DNA from: Pogona vitticeps | Taxonomy: Eukaryota; Chordata; Lepidosauria; Squamata; Agamidae | Length of the DNA stretch: 64,000 nucleotides | Assembly: GCF_051106095.1 (NCBI RefSeq) | Contig: NC_135785.1 | Span: 183,565,045-183,629,044, forward strand | Direction: 5' to 3' | Shown here: positions 43,986 through 58,900 of the stretch, piece by piece | How positions within the stretch are numbered: position 1 is the stretch's first letter | How the letters are laid out: every line of letters starts with the position of its first letter | The notes under the pieces: model-generated | The model's input: the letters and a program-made list of their open reading frames with translations, nothing else | What the model was told of the DNA's origin: nothing | Database searches by the model: none | Made by a program: the position numbers and the translations under genes

Positions 43986-46900
43986 GAAGCCCCCCCCCCC
44001 CATTGTCTCTCTCATTATGGCTGAATGCATACAAGAAGTTTCTCAGAAACCTATGAAATATAATTACTATTTTAGTCAATAGTTTGCACTTCCTAGCTGT
44101 GGTAAAAACCTATTTGAAATATCATTTATTTTTGTGAGGAAAACAAGTTATTTTTCTGTCGTAAGAGGAATCTAATCATGTTCACAGACAATATTCAAAG
44201 GTTAGGAGTTTATATTTTGCTTTAAAAAGGCCAATTTTTAGCTTTCTTTAGCTTCTTTCCTCTAAAGCAAAAGTGGACAACTTGTGCCCCCCAAAATTAT
44301 TAGATTACAACTCCCATCAGCTGTCACCGCTGGATGAGGTCTGATGGGAGTTGCAGCCAAATAATATCTAGAGGGCTACTGTTGCTCTTGCTCTATGAAA
44401 CTCTGCATATCAGTCCTTTGAAATTGTTTCCTCTTCTTTTTCCACGCAACACTCAGCTAAGTCAAATCTCAATATTCTGCAGACACTTAGACCAAAGTGT
44501 TACATGCACAGATTTGCATGTTTTTACATTCCTTGGCAGAACATATCACATTTTTTTAAAAAAAATGCTGGAAAGAGTATGGGTTTTTCAAAAGAAAGAT
44601 CAGATAAGCAAAATGTTGAAGGAACTGACTAGGGCTTGTGTACAGAAATATGAGGGAAGAAAGGCCACACTTTTCAGTGTGAAGAAAGAAAAGGAGGACC
44701 TTGCTTACGTCCGAAGATAGAACCTAGTTAATATTATATAACACTAATTTAATTAATGAAGATTAGTTCCATGGCCTCTTTCCATATGGTTGTATGGCAC
44801 ATGTGAAAGAAATGACATGCAAGTGCTTACTGACAATATTTTAAATTTCATCCTTAACCTGCTTTCCCAGGTACCTCTGCAGTATATTTTTAGTGGCCTG
44901 CGATCTCCAGGCAACAGCTCCTTTTTTTGCCTTCTGTTGCTATGGAGCTGAATAGCTATGCTCTCCTAGAGATTTACTGCTACTCTTCGTTTTCTTCCCC
45001 CCCCCCCCCCCGGTCAAATTAGACAAGACATCTGAAGTGAAAGTATATGCTGAATCCCTAATAGCAGCAGACTTGGGGAAGAGGCATTCAGAAACGCATT
45101 CTCATCCACTCACTTTTGTCCCCAGAAATTCCACAATTCCTTTTCTCTCCCCGCATCCCATTGTGACCAACTTCCGCAAATATTTCAAAAGGTAGTTTGA
45201 TTGTTTGTTTGTTTGTATTTATTTATTTATTTATTTATTTATACATACCCCGCCTATCTGGTCATTGCGACCACTCTAGGCAGCTTACAACATACAATAC
45301 AACACAACACAATATAAGAAAAAAATATAATACAATTAAACATTTCTACAAGATGGAAAACATATGTAATAAATCAAATAGAGAGAGGAGGGGAAAGAAT
45401 CAGGAATTAACGTTTTTAATTGATTTTTAAAAGCACCCAGCGAGGGAGCTGCGCGAATCTCCGGAGGCAGATTGTTCCAGAGGCGAGGAGCCACCACTGA
45501 GAAGGCCCGGTTTCTTGTTTTTTCCTTCCGGCCTCCCTCGGTGTCAGGCCCCTCAGCCTCACCTCCTGACTCGCACGTGTGACATGGGTAGAACTAGTTG
45601 GGAGTAAGCGTTCCACCAAGTATCGAGGCCCTAAACCGTTTAGGGCTTTATACACAAGTGTCAAAACTTTAAAGTCGACGCGGAACCGAATGGACAGCCA
45701 ATGCAGCTCGGCCAGAATAGGAGAAATATGGTGGTATTTTCTTGCTCCACTCATCTCTGATTTTTCACCTCCTTCTATACAGAATCTTCTATGCAGGTCT
45801 CTGTGCTCCTATCTTTGATAAGTCCTCCCATCTTCCATATGACCTTACCTTTCCTAAGTAAACACAGTTCAAACAGCACGACTATTCCATAATGTAAAAC
45901 AAGTTTCATACTTACACTTCAGATAACAAAGCGTGGTCAGTGACGTTTGTGGAAAAACTCTGTTCGAGGATAGATATGGTGCCAGCAAGAGCCACATGAC
46001 CACAGCCACAGAACAATGCTACCCCAGAGAAGCAGAGAATTGTTGCCACAAGTGAAGCATATGGAACTCCTCCGAGGCACTTAATGCAACATTCAAAGCA
46101 ACCTAAGATAGAGAGGGGAGAAAGGGAGTGGCATAAATGCAACATTATTTTAAGTACAAGAGCAAGTTACAGAGACAATATTACTTGGGTTTCATGTGGC
46201 AAAAGTTGTAAAGGGGAACAATAGCAAACAGTTTGTTTAAAGCTCAAGGGACTGCACTTCCTAGTTTAGTTGGTGGGCTTCCATTTTGTATGTGTTGCCT
46301 CAAAGCTCAAGAGTTACAAGAATCCCATTTGCACAAGTCAGGGCACTTCTACTAATCCCTCCCCCCACCCCACTCCCCAAAAAGCTGCTCTTGAGGGGCA
46401 ATGGGAGTGTGGGATACTCTAGAACATAATGAGATTTAGGGCAGAGGGCTGTAGTAGATGTCGGAATGTTGAATCAGTAAAAATTGGATTGTTCAACTGG
46501 CAGAAGCAGAAACGCTCTTTAGTAAGGCAACAAAAGAAAACTAATTGGATACAACCTAATGTAAGAAGCTGAGATGCTGTAGCAAATAGTTTGCTTTCCA
46601 TCTTGAAACAAAAAAACATTCCCTCTAAGACAGGTAACAAAACGCCATCTTCTAAGATTCCATACTGCCCTTTGAGACATGTTTGCAGGCTTGAGGCCAA
46701 TTGTCGGGGCTGCAAATTTCCCATCCCAAATTTCACTTGAGCCATCAATCTGCTGGGTGACCTCACACAGGCTACTCTTGATGGCCTTTAGAAACCTCAG
46801 ACGCCATTCTGCGACATGGCAAAATTTATGTTGGTACACTTGACAAGGATTTAATAAACGTTACTGAAATAATGTCCAATGGGCACTTTTGACACTCAAG

Positions 46901-49900
46901 AAGTCCTACACGAACACAACAAATGGTTCTCTTCTTACTTGTGTTTGAACAATGCTTCTGGAAAACATCCAAATCTCTTTGAAACTTGTAAATATAATAT
47001 TTCTTAGAGATTTCTTGCCACTTAGAAAACATGCTAAAAGCCAGCAATGGACATTTTTACAACCAATCCCATAAAAAAGATGCCTTGAAGCCTTCAGAGT
47101 AGTGGTTCTCAACTTTTTTCAAGTTGCAAATCCCTTTTATAATAGCCAAGTAACCTACAACCCCTCACCATATTTGCATAAAAAGACATTTTTAATGGGG
47201 TAAAGCCATCCATTCCCAGAAAGTAGGGGCTTCTTTCTCTCCCAAAGGGCTTGTTCCTCATACTTACACATACATCCTAACATTACTAATCCCTCTCCAT
47301 AAGGTCAAGGAAGAGATTATTTAGCAAGGGCTACAACGAGTATAAGGTGACTGTAACCCCCTCCCCAGAAAATACTTTGCTACCCCCTTGGTACTCAAGA
47401 CCCTAGGTTAGGAAACTGCTTCAGAGGCAACTTACTGAAGAGAAATAAACAGTTGAGATTCACATGGTGATGCAAAAACGTCCTCCCCCAAACAAAACAA
47501 AAACCAGCATTAAGAAAAATAGATCAATATTGGTGTCAGCTTTGTTCAGAACTAGAACTAGTTAAAAATGGATCATCTTATGGTACAAGCATCATTGGTA
47601 TGGCGAGCTTACAAGCTATCTAGTGGAATTAGCAAGTGAACATCCAGAACACTACTGAGTTAACTTTGAAAAATTAAAAATGGATGATAATTTCATTAGA
47701 AGATACTGAAGCTCCTCGGAACTTATTTATTAACACATTCTAATGCCCTGTCATTGTGTAAACTTCCATCTATGGCCTATGAGGAATGGGTTGGTCTCGT
47801 TTAACAACATCAAAACTGCATTCTAAATGTAGTAAGCAATGTGGTTGAGTGGATACATATATATTCAATTCCAGCCCTCACTTTGAGGCAGTAACTTTAC
47901 CCAGGAGGCAGAATTCTGATGTGAGAGAAGTTTCCAACAGCCTTTACTCTTATTGCTGCTGCTGCTGTTGCTTTGACTGATATTTCATCTCATAGTGCTA
48001 TACAGTGGGGTCCTGACTTGAGAACTTAATCCGTATTGGAAGGCGGTTCTCAAGTCAAAATGTTCTCAAGTCAAATCTGCATTTCCCATAGGAATGCATT
48101 GAAAACCATTTGATCCGTATCTGCTCTTTTCCGTCCATAGAAACTAATGGGAAGCTGCTGTTCCGCCTTCGACGACTAGAGTGGGATATTTTGTTTCTTT
48201 TTTTTCTTAGGTCAAGAAAATACAGGGAAAATACAGTCCAGGCAGTACAGTACCAGGCAGTCCGAAGACTGTCTCCCAATCCACTCTCTAAACGCTGGGA
48301 GGAGTGAGGAAGCAGACAGGCACCCTTTTCACTGGCCAACAGTTAACTGAACGTTCACATTTTGCACTTTCCCTGCCTCCCACGTGGGTTTTTTTCAGTT
48401 CTTAACTCAAATCTAAGTACTTAAGTCAAGTCAATATTTTCCTATGAGAGCGGTTCTTAAGTCAAAATGTTCTTAACTCAAGCCGTTCTTAAGTCAAGAC
48501 CCCACTGTATGTGCTTTGTGGTAAGATATAGTGCCATGTGTTACAGTATTGAAATCTCCAACAGGATTATTAACAATAAGGGGCGGCTGAATACATCCTT
48601 AGCTTAAGTGTGAAGCAGCTGGCCTTGTTTTGGACTGGGAACTTCCCAGCCACCCTTCTTCCTTCTACAATTCCTCTCCAAACAATAACAGTGGCTCATT
48701 TATCAAGGACAAAGGAAGCCTCCCACTGTTGTGATCTTCAAATTACCAAACTACTTAATATGCCCAAGCAACTCCCGCTTAATCCAAATGTATTTGTTTT
48801 ATTTTGTTATTTTGAGTAGAATTGCAGTTTCTGGTGACTCAGAATAAAACTTGCTTCAAATGCAAGATACTAATTACAACCAATTGGGTTCTCCTCTGGT
48901 CACCTACCTGCTTCCCTCCAACCCCTATAAGAAGCACTTCCCTCTACTCCTGACTTGATGTTATTGTAATACCTCTGATAGGTTTGGAGACAAAAGTCTT
49001 CCCTCTCTGTGCCTGAACAGGAGTTCCAAGGTGAAGGGATGATCAAGAGACCTGCATTAGGTTGGTGAGAAATCAAGTAATTGAAGGAAGTGTTGGGAAC
49101 TCGGTGGACTGGGAAAGGATCAGCTGGAGGACATACCTCAGATTAGTTAAAAATTCTACTTTGTTACTAGAAAAAGACGTTGGCTTGTTCCTATCTCATT
49201 TTGAAGAGGAAATAGCTGCATTGTACTATTTCAGCAGTTTGTTTTACATTGATTAGTAACAAACAAATGCAATATGTAATTCTAAGTGCACCAAGAACAA
49301 TATGAAATATATGGCTCCTTGGAAAAGACCCTGATGTTGGGAAAATGTGAAGGCAAAAGGAGAAGGGGACGACAGAAGATGAGATGGATGGACAGTGTCA
49401 TTGAAGCTACCAACATGAATTTGAGATGCAGTGGAAGACAGGAGGGCCTGGTGTGCTCTGGTCCGTGGGGTCATGAAGAGTCGGACATGACTTAACAACT
49501 AAACAACAATTTCTGTCACAGAAATAACTTAAGACTGAACACATACAAACACATCAGAATATAGCTGCAGATATAAAGCTTTCATAAACAATGTCTGTAA
49601 GGTAAAAAGTCTGGCAAACTATTCTTAATAATGCAAAGATTTGTCAACTGGCCCAAACCTCTATTTCTGTGAAGTACTTTTTGGCATGCTTTACACTACA
49701 CATCAAATCCACATACATTCATGACCCTAAAGATTTTAACTACTGTATCTCTTTTTTCTTCCTGACACAATCTTTGTAAAGGCATATGTGTGTGTGTTTT
49801 TGCCAAAAAATAAAAAAGTAAAAGAAGAATTTGTCTGCTGTTATAAAAAGTAACACAGCAGACAGAAGAGTTAACAAGAGAAGGGACTTCTCAGTCCTTA

Positions 49901-52900
49901 TATAACACAGCTTCCACTCTTTGAACAGAGAGAAAGATTATCCAGGAAGTGAAAGCACAAATGGAATTAATGACTTCCTTTACAAAAATATGGGGAGAAA
50001 TGTTAAAAATAGAATTTAAAAGTACACAGCGGCTGTGTTCAACGCTATCCTTACATGCCAGTGTAAAAACACTTTAGATCTAAAACTGTGCAGGGAAGCT
50101 ACACATCAATGCAACTCGCATTCAATGGCCATTTTGTCTAAAGCATCACTAGAACCTTTTGTGCAGCTCAGCAGAATAAACACAATTTTTTGTCCTCAGG
50201 CTTGTGAGCAGCAGTTACCATGGAAGCAGGTTAATAACAGCTCAGTGATTTGCCCAGAGCTGACAGTGAACCTGGCTGCAGATTTAACACACTCTCAAAA
50301 GGAGGCCAGCTAAAAAACAAGGACTGAGATTATTTTCGGGGGGGGGAGGGGGATAAAGGCTAAATAAAATACAGTTTCATGTATGTACACACAAACATGA
50401 AGAAAGAATAGGACCAAATTTCTGGGGAAACTTTTGAGTATCAGCTTTCCTCATCCTGATGTTCTGGATACCTTGAATTATAACCATCACCCCCAAACAA
50501 CATATGCACTCCCCTAAGCAATAATCATGCTGGCTAAGAGTGATGGGGGTTATAGGCCATCACATAAGGAAGACACCTAGTTACATAAGGCTGGCATACA
50601 GGATACTGAGAAAAGCTTAGATGACACAACACAGCATATGCAATCCACTCACAAGAGACTACTGTGAATAAAGTTAGACCCATGGCCATGGATAGTTCAG
50701 GGAGTTAGGTATGGTCGGTAGCCTTGCACAGTCTACAGCACTAAATGAATAAGCTTAGAATTGCCAAGCCATGAGGCCAGCTCCTTTCAAGGAACCACAG
50801 TGGGGAATCGAACTCCAAACCTCTGGCTACAGCCAGAGACCTAAACCACTGAGCAGTTCATCCTGTAGCACTTGCATGCATTCAAAATATGCCAGTGTTA
50901 TCACTAACTAATTGCCCATACCAGTATCTTTAGAGTAAGAACAAGATGAACAATATTTATCATCATTATGTTTCATTGGGAAGGATGGATAGTTCTACAT
51001 AACTACATAAACAGTGCCTCTAATGTATACAGATACTTCTGGAATTTAGGCGATTTCTAAATAATTGTGGCTATTCTTTTCACAGTAGTGTGGGAAACTC
51101 TGTAGGGCCCAGGAGCCTATTTTCTGTCCTGGAACCCTCCAGGGGTCACATAGACCATGAAAAATGCCAAAGAAGTACAAAAAAACGAAACCAGAAATTG
51201 GAGATGTTACGTTTGGCTCTCGACATGTTCCAGACGCATAGGAATAACTGATTTGAATAACTGTTTTGGTGTTGCTTATGGTATTTTTGTATGGTCTTTG
51301 TTTGATCCTTTTTAGTATTCATATACTCACTGTTGTTAGCTTCAATATTGTCTCTTAATATTGTAAGCCACCTTGGCTCCTTTTTAAGGAGAAAGGTGGG
51401 GTAAAGATATTATAAATAAATGAATAAATTACAAATGAAGTCACTACCATATTGAAATAAATGCACAACTTTCTTTAATTAATGACTTTAGTTTTAAAAA
51501 AAGCTGATTTAGGACTGAGCTGTACATCATCAATCACTGTTAAAATGATCTTTATAATTTCAAGATTATATCAAATCAGCAGTGGTTAAGTCCAAATTTA
51601 TAGCACAGACATATTGAGTTGTTAACTGCTTGGTAGAGGAATCCAGTTTTATAAAGCCTAGCAGAAATCCACAGTCATTTTATATAAACATGATGTATTA
51701 GTGTTAAATTACTAGATCTCCAAATGTCTGTGCATTGAGCTCCACTCACTGAAGCTGCCCCCTCCCAGCACCCCCCCGATGCACTTAAAGATTTTAATGT
51801 TAAAAACATGGCTGCTTCAAATGAATAGGAGAGGAACCATATACAGTGGTGCCTTGCATAGCGATGTTAATTGGTTCCAAAAAAAACATCGCTATGTGAA
51901 ACCATCGCTATGCGAAACACCATTTCCCATAGGAATGCATTGGAAACCGGTTAATCCGTTCCAATTGGAATGGATTGCCGTTGTTAAGCGAAAAAACCCA
52001 TAGGAAACATCGCTAAGCGAAACAATGTATCCTCCATTGGAATGTATTGAAGCTGACTCAATACATTTCAAGCGCTTTGCGAAGTCAATTTTTACAATTT
52101 TAAATGTGTCATAAAAGGGTCAAAAATGGTTTTAAATGCTTGGATTAGCTTCTGCACCCTCTAAAACGGATGCAAAAGTTAATTTGGCTTTGATCTGACT
52201 TTTCGTTAATTTTTTCTGAATTTTTTCCCCCCAACTTTTGACAGCTGTCAAAATCTGACAGCTCCATTATTTCCTATGGGGGAAGAAAAAATTCACAAAA
52301 AATTAATGAAGACTCAGCAACTGTTCTAAATTCTTGGGTTCGTTAGAGGACCCCCTAAGTCGTGTGCAAACCTGATTTGGCTTTGATCTGAACTTTCGTT
52401 AATTTTTTGTGAATTGTTTTTTCCCCCATAGGAAAGCATAGAGCTGTCAGATTTTGACAGGTCCATTGGTTCCTATGGGCCAAAAAAAAAAATCACGAAA
52501 AATTAACGAAAAGTCAGATCAAAGCCAAATCAGGTTTGCACATGACTTAAGGGGTCCTCTAACGAATCCAAGCATTTAGAACCGTTTTTGACCCTTCTAA
52601 GACACTTTTTTAATTGAAAAAACAAACATCGTTAAGTGAAGCAGGGGACCTAAAATCGCATTCGTTATGCGAAGCATGGTCTCAAACTTCGCTAAGCGAA
52701 AATCACCCATAGGAAACATCGTTATGCGATGCATATTATTTTCTAAAAAAAACACATCATTATGCGAATTCATCGCTAAACGAGGCAATCGTTAAGCGAG
52801 GCACCACTGTAAATTAGATCACTTATGCCCACATACTCTGTCCATATAGATTAGTCTTGATAAGGTCTTTTAGTTAAGAATCTATTTAGGAATCCATGTC

Positions 52901-55900
52901 GTTCTTCATGAAGATGAACAGGTAGTGTGTTATGTGTAGATCCAAGTAATGATTCTTGCATCTAAATTAGCAAGATGGATTGTGGGGCTGAATGAATTCA
53001 TAGTGAAGTTGGAAAACAGATATAACTTTTTTAACCACATGCTCAAAGTCAATTTGATCATGAGAATCTGACTAGAAACAGATACTTCTCACAAACAGTG
53101 GGCAACCTCAGAAATACATGGAGCCACAGATCCACCATATGGAACATCATTTCAAAGTATGGCACACCATGTAGCACTTTGGTGAAACACTGGTCGAAAT
53201 GAAGAGAAACCTCAAAATTAACTAACTCCTTCTATTCTTCTTGTTACAAGTTAAGAGGCAAGCTTGTTACCAGATTCTGAAATAATCACAGCAGATTTTT
53301 AAGTTACTTCCTAACTTAAAAAAGTAAAGCAACAAACACTGTGTTGCACATTTTCCCACTTGAAGTTGGTCAGACACATTTACCATGCTACAAATGGTTC
53401 TTATTAAAGAGGCTGGCATTTGGAAGAAAACTCATCTGATGCCAGTAAGAGCTTCTACGTAAGCTTCAACAAGACAGAGAGTAAAAGGTCTGAACTATGA
53501 CTTCTGAAATGCTAGCTAGTGATTCCATGTTTGACATCCACATTGATCCAACTCTGTTGTTCTTTTGTGTCATTGGAAATGTTCCACCTGCAATGCTAAA
53601 ACATAAGCGACATCTATAGCAAGAACAGTCCCCATGAGCTGACAGTTTGAAATGAAGGTCAGACAATGTCAGCTCTCTCTGATAATGAGAAACTGAATAG
53701 GTTCTTCTGCAGCATGTTTGGAAAAGGTTAACCTGTTTTGTAACGCCAGGTATACTCAGACATCAGGGCAAATTTTCCGCTCTGTTATCTTCTAATGAAT
53801 TCTACTTTCTGACACGAATAGTTCTAAACTGTACTATAAGCAGGTAATATATGGTGATGGTGTTTTGTATTCTGAAAAGCTTTGTAATATTAAATTAGCA
53901 TGGAGAATTCATTGCAGGGGGCAGGGGTTATTATTTTATTTTTTTACTGGACTCTGTGCATACAGATGTTAAATCTATAGAAAAATCTATCCTCTCAAAA
54001 TACTGAATAGGCAACCTTCAGAATTTGATGCACAATGTCATGGTAATCGTTTCTTGTTTTGACTACAAAGCATGTGTATCACACTCTGACAAACTGACTT
54101 CTACCTTCTTGTCCATTCTATTGCCTACCTAGTACTTCTTCACTCTGTCTTCTTTGCTACCTCACTTTCCCTGCTTAAATGAATAGATATCACAGAGCCA
54201 GATACCAAACATACAAGTTACCAGCCCCAGTTCCTTTTTAAATTTCTTCACCATAAACCTGGTTCTCAGCCTTCCCATTCCAATTTACCTTCTTTCCTTC
54301 CTTTCTGCTCCTGCCATGGGTATATGCCAGCCTCTGGCTTAATGACCCTCTCCACTATAGAGCCCAGAGTAGACTTCGGTCTAGATGGGTGGGGTATACA
54401 TTGATTGATTGAATGAATGAATAATCTCATGATTCCATGCTCTCCATCAGCCAAATACAGCTGCCACTATGGCACATACTTGGGTTTGGGCCTTCTTTTA
54501 GAACACCTGGATGCTGTCACTACTACCTTCTTCTCTTGGATAGCAGTGGTGTGGAATATCCAGAGATTAGGCTATATTTCAGGGGTTGCTCCCAGGCTGT
54601 AGAGTTAGAAAAGGCTAGGTTGATCATCTCCCCATCATCTGCCTGTCAGCGGGCATAGATTTTTTAATGCAGGAGGGTTGCTGCAATTTTTTTTGCAACT
54701 GACTAGCTGTCTGTGAAGGGTGGGTGATGCCTTCTTTTCTTTATAGATATGCTTTTAAATTGCCTGTACTTCATTAGCACTGTAATATTATAATTTGATT
54801 AATTCTGTTTTAATATAATTACTTTTTATGTTTTCCTTTGCACCTTTTAATCTTTTTATGAGTTATAATTTGCGTCAATTGGGGTGAAATGTGTTTGGGG
54901 ATATATATAAAAATGAAATTGACAAAGGATAAATGCATAGATGGAGAGACAGAAAGATAAAGCTTTTCCATTTACTGCCACAGGGCATGGAAATTAGCAG
55001 GTTAGCTCTTGGATATTTGCACATATTATCTAAGAATGAGACATTGTTCTCTTACAATTTTTTTTAAAAAAGGAATGATTTGTTACATGCCCTCATTCTG
55101 CCAAGAAGCACTAATTATCGTAGTTAACATTGCCATGCTGATGGTTGGCACTCTGCATAAAGCTATAGAAGAATCAAATACAGAAAATGCCACACTGGAT
55201 AATGATCAGAGAAAAAATACTACTTTTTCAAATCAGGTTCAGAAGAAAACAACAATAACAATGATGGAGCCCACTTATTTTCAGTCTTTATTCCTCCATC
55301 TTTCTTGATCGCTTCTTAGAACAACTGCCGCAGAAGGCAATTTTTAGGAAACGAGAAGAAAAAAGTCAGTCCACAGCATTAAAAAGATGTACACTAACTG
55401 AGTAATCTGAAAAGCCTTGAGCTCAAATTATTAGGTCAAAGCCAGTATATTACTTTCCTGGGCTGCATTGCAACCTTTGTTCCTAGCCATATAAAGTGCT
55501 TCTACTGTGAGGAATGAAACAAGATTTCATTTGTCTGAACAACCAAATGCCTGCCAGGGCTTTGCTACACGGAATATATTGTGTATGTAGTGTGCGGCTG
55601 AACCTCACTTAGAAGTAAGTATTTGGAGGCTCAATCAGATCAGGAAGCTTGTGCACTGACAGAGGAGATTTAAACCTCCACCCACTGCACAGCCACTTCC
55701 TCCCTACCCACGCAGAAGATTAAACAACAACAACACCCCGTTGTCACCACCAGATACTTTCCCTTTAAAAAAAAAAGCTTCTGTGTGACTATGCACAAGT
55801 GCAAGTGCACTCATCAGCACATGATAGTTTCAGTCCAAGTTGGGGATCCCTGTGCTTCCTTCAGACTTTTTTTAAAAAGTGAAGTATCAGCTACATTCTG

Positions 55901-58900
55901 TGGCTTGTATCCTGCTCAATATTTGCATGTTTAGAACTCAAGGTGTGGAAGCTGCTAAAGCCATCCAATGTGGTGCCAACCATGAGTCTGTTCACATGAC
56001 CCAGAAGTGCTACTGGCACCTCCTCAGATCACCAGAGCAGATTTGATAATCAAATCTCCACACATGCAGGTACTAAACAGAATACCGGACTATTTATTTT
56101 ATGTAGTTTGTACTTTAGCTCTTGGGTAACTTTCTCATACAAAGCCTGCCCCAAAAACAGCAATTCTAGACTGAGCACCAGTTTAAACGAGATGCTTAAA
56201 CATAACTTGGAAACAACACCTCTTTGGACCACAATTCGTCAGTCAACATGGCTGCTGACTATGTTCAGAAAAGCATTGTTTCCAAGTGCTGTCTAGGGCT
56301 CCCATAAATCCCTTCACTCTGCTGGTCCAGTTTGCTATTAAAGGACTGTATGCCCATTCATTGGTTGCAACAGACACAATACTTAGTAGTAGTCTCTTGC
56401 AACCTGGATAAGAATCACAATGACATGTCAACGTTCCTTGCTTAAGGGTTGGCCTGTGTATTTAACACCTTAATATATGGCTATTGGTCACATGGAATCC
56501 TGCATGAGTAATTTTGCAGAACATCTAATTTAAATCAAGGTTCAGTCACCAAATGATGATGCTTAGTAGTGTGTATCACATTGGCCTGGCACTTATCCAC
56601 AGAAACAAATTCTTAAAACTATTGATTTTCACAGCGAAGAAAGCCATTCTGTCACTTTTTTTGAACCTGCTCCCACCAAAGAGAGACTACATTAAAATTA
56701 TCAGTGTGACATAAAGGAAGGAAAGCAGGTTCAAAATACAGTAGTGCCCTGCACCACGATGATAATCTGTTCCCCTGAAATCGCTGTTAAGCGAAAACAT
56801 TGTCCAGCGAAAACAGTTTTCCCATTGGAATGCATTGAAACCCATTTAATGCATTCCAGTTGGGAAATTACCTCGTCGTCCAGCGAAGTTAGAGGAAGCC
56901 ATTTTCTGAGCGCCGATCAGCTGTTAAAATGGCTGCCCTGCTAAACATGGGTCTGGAAAACACAAGACAGCCATTTTGTGGAGCTGGAAAAATCGGCGTT
57001 TTGAGAACAAATGGTTCACGAAGCATGGACCTAATCATCGTCAAACAAAAATCCCCCATAGGAAACATCATTTTGTGATCGCTATAGCAATCGCAAAAAA
57101 GTCATCGTCATGCAATTTCGTCATTCTGCAGGGTCGTCATCATGCGGGGCACCACTGTAAACCAGGAGACATACAATAGTGTATCTAATGACACCAGTAT
57201 ATGACTTTTCACACAGAGCAACCTACTAGCTACCACAGAGGGTTCTAATGTTGAATTTAAATATGTGGCAGGGGTTTCAGAAAATGTGTCACTGCATAAA
57301 CCCTTCACGTCCACTTAAGATTCATGTGGCTCTCCTGCACTTTTACCCACTGTTTACCACGTCAGAGGACAGGTTATCACTTATTTCACAGTTCTTTTAT
57401 CATATTCCATTTGGGAACACAATTCTATTTCATGATTGGAGGCTCAGGGTCAAAATAAACAGTACTTTGAAGATATCGTGAGCCATTAAAAATCTAGTAA
57501 GCATTCATACCCCTAGCCAGGATATGAGGACTTGACAGGGGAGTTTAGACTCTACCCTATTTATTTCTTGCCCCCTCAAAATCCACACATGGAAACTTTT
57601 TTTTTCTTTTCAGCACAGGCAGCTGAAAAGAAAAGGAGAGGAGTGTTGAGAGTTCTGGGAACCTGTGTAAGTTCCAGTAACATGCATAGTGGAAGGCCAG
57701 CTACTTCTGGTTAGAAGTAGGTAAGGAAGTTCCCTTTGTTTATCCACCCTCACCAAAGCCTAGCACTTTTGAAAAACAACACTCAGGATCTTTACATGTA
57801 AAAGGTTTTGTATATTTAACTCAGATGAATAGGCACTTAGAATTTCAGGTTGACACAAAAGGAAAAATAGTAAAAGCAAAGGTTTCTTTCCTCAGCCCAT
57901 GCGGCTGGGAGGATCTCTGGAGGTCAGAGATCCTGCCTGGACGTCTAGCATCTTGCAAGGTGAAAAAGGATCTGTGTTACAAAATGGAGTTTCTCAAACC
58001 GCATGGTGAGAAGGGGAATGACAAGGGGCAGAGCTTATCTAGCCCGGGAAGAAACAAATCCCTCTGATTGGTTAGCATGTAAATAAACAGGCATAACAAG
58101 TTAGTCTGTGATGCAGGCTCCTTCCTCCCACATGTTGAAATTTGCATCTGGATTGCTGATTAGCCAACAAGGAGGAGGGAGAGAGACTCAACATGAGCCA
58201 ATTATGATTTCCATCCCTTCTAACCCCTCTGTGATTGTGGGGGTAGATAAAACCAAATATAAGGAAGGTTCAAATCTTGTGTACTTGTGCTGGGCCTGGT
58301 CCAGTTCAGGGACAAAAGTTCTTATCAGAGAATTTTGAAAAACAAGGTGACCTTAAACAGCAGAGTATATATTTAATATATCACACTGTTTCACTTTCAG
58401 TCTGCCAAAGAGGAGGAGGAGGAGGAGGAGGAGGAGGAGGAGGAGGAGAAGAAGAAGAAGAAGAAGAAGAAGAAGAAAGGTACAGCTTTCAGATACTTCT
58501 GAAGGCAGACAGAATTAATCTTGTACTTTTTGCAGTCTTTTTTAAAAGTGACTTGGAGTGTATCACTGGTAAGTAGAACAGAAATCCAACATTTTCCAGA
58601 TGCAAGCTGAGTAAATCAGTTGCTTTCACAAACAATATGTTCCAGTTTAAACACAATGATCTAAACCAAATTGTTATTGGTTGTTGTGGGTTTTCCAGGT
58701 TGTTTGGCTGTGTTCTTAAGGTTTTTCTTCCTAACATTTCACCAGTCTCTGTGGCCAGCATCTTCAGAGGACAGGAGTCAGAACTCTGTCTGTGCTCTGT
58801 TGCAGTTTGTTGGATATGTAGTTGAGTATTTATAACTGTGGATCAACTTTTGTCCATTTCGGGAGATTGGGTGATTATGATGATCAGTGTGTTTTTGTTG

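Noticed and set aside
43719-44082. Overlapping open frames of about 100 codons on both strands
   Set aside because: They consist of TC/CA/C microsatellite translation and have no conserved protein content.
50800-50868. Possible tRNA gene (box A and box B readable)
   Set aside because: It is joined to a SINE body and lacks a foldable cloverleaf; the same holds for the other SINE heads at 965, 18155 and 40553-40797.
57880-58345. Possible solitary LTR-like sequence
   Set aside because: A CAAT-like phrase and mixed composition suggested it, but no paired ends, target duplication or known family could be recognised.
58277-58576. Open frame with poly-Gly/poly-Glu
   Set aside because: It is a translation of the (GGA)n(GAA)n microsatellite.
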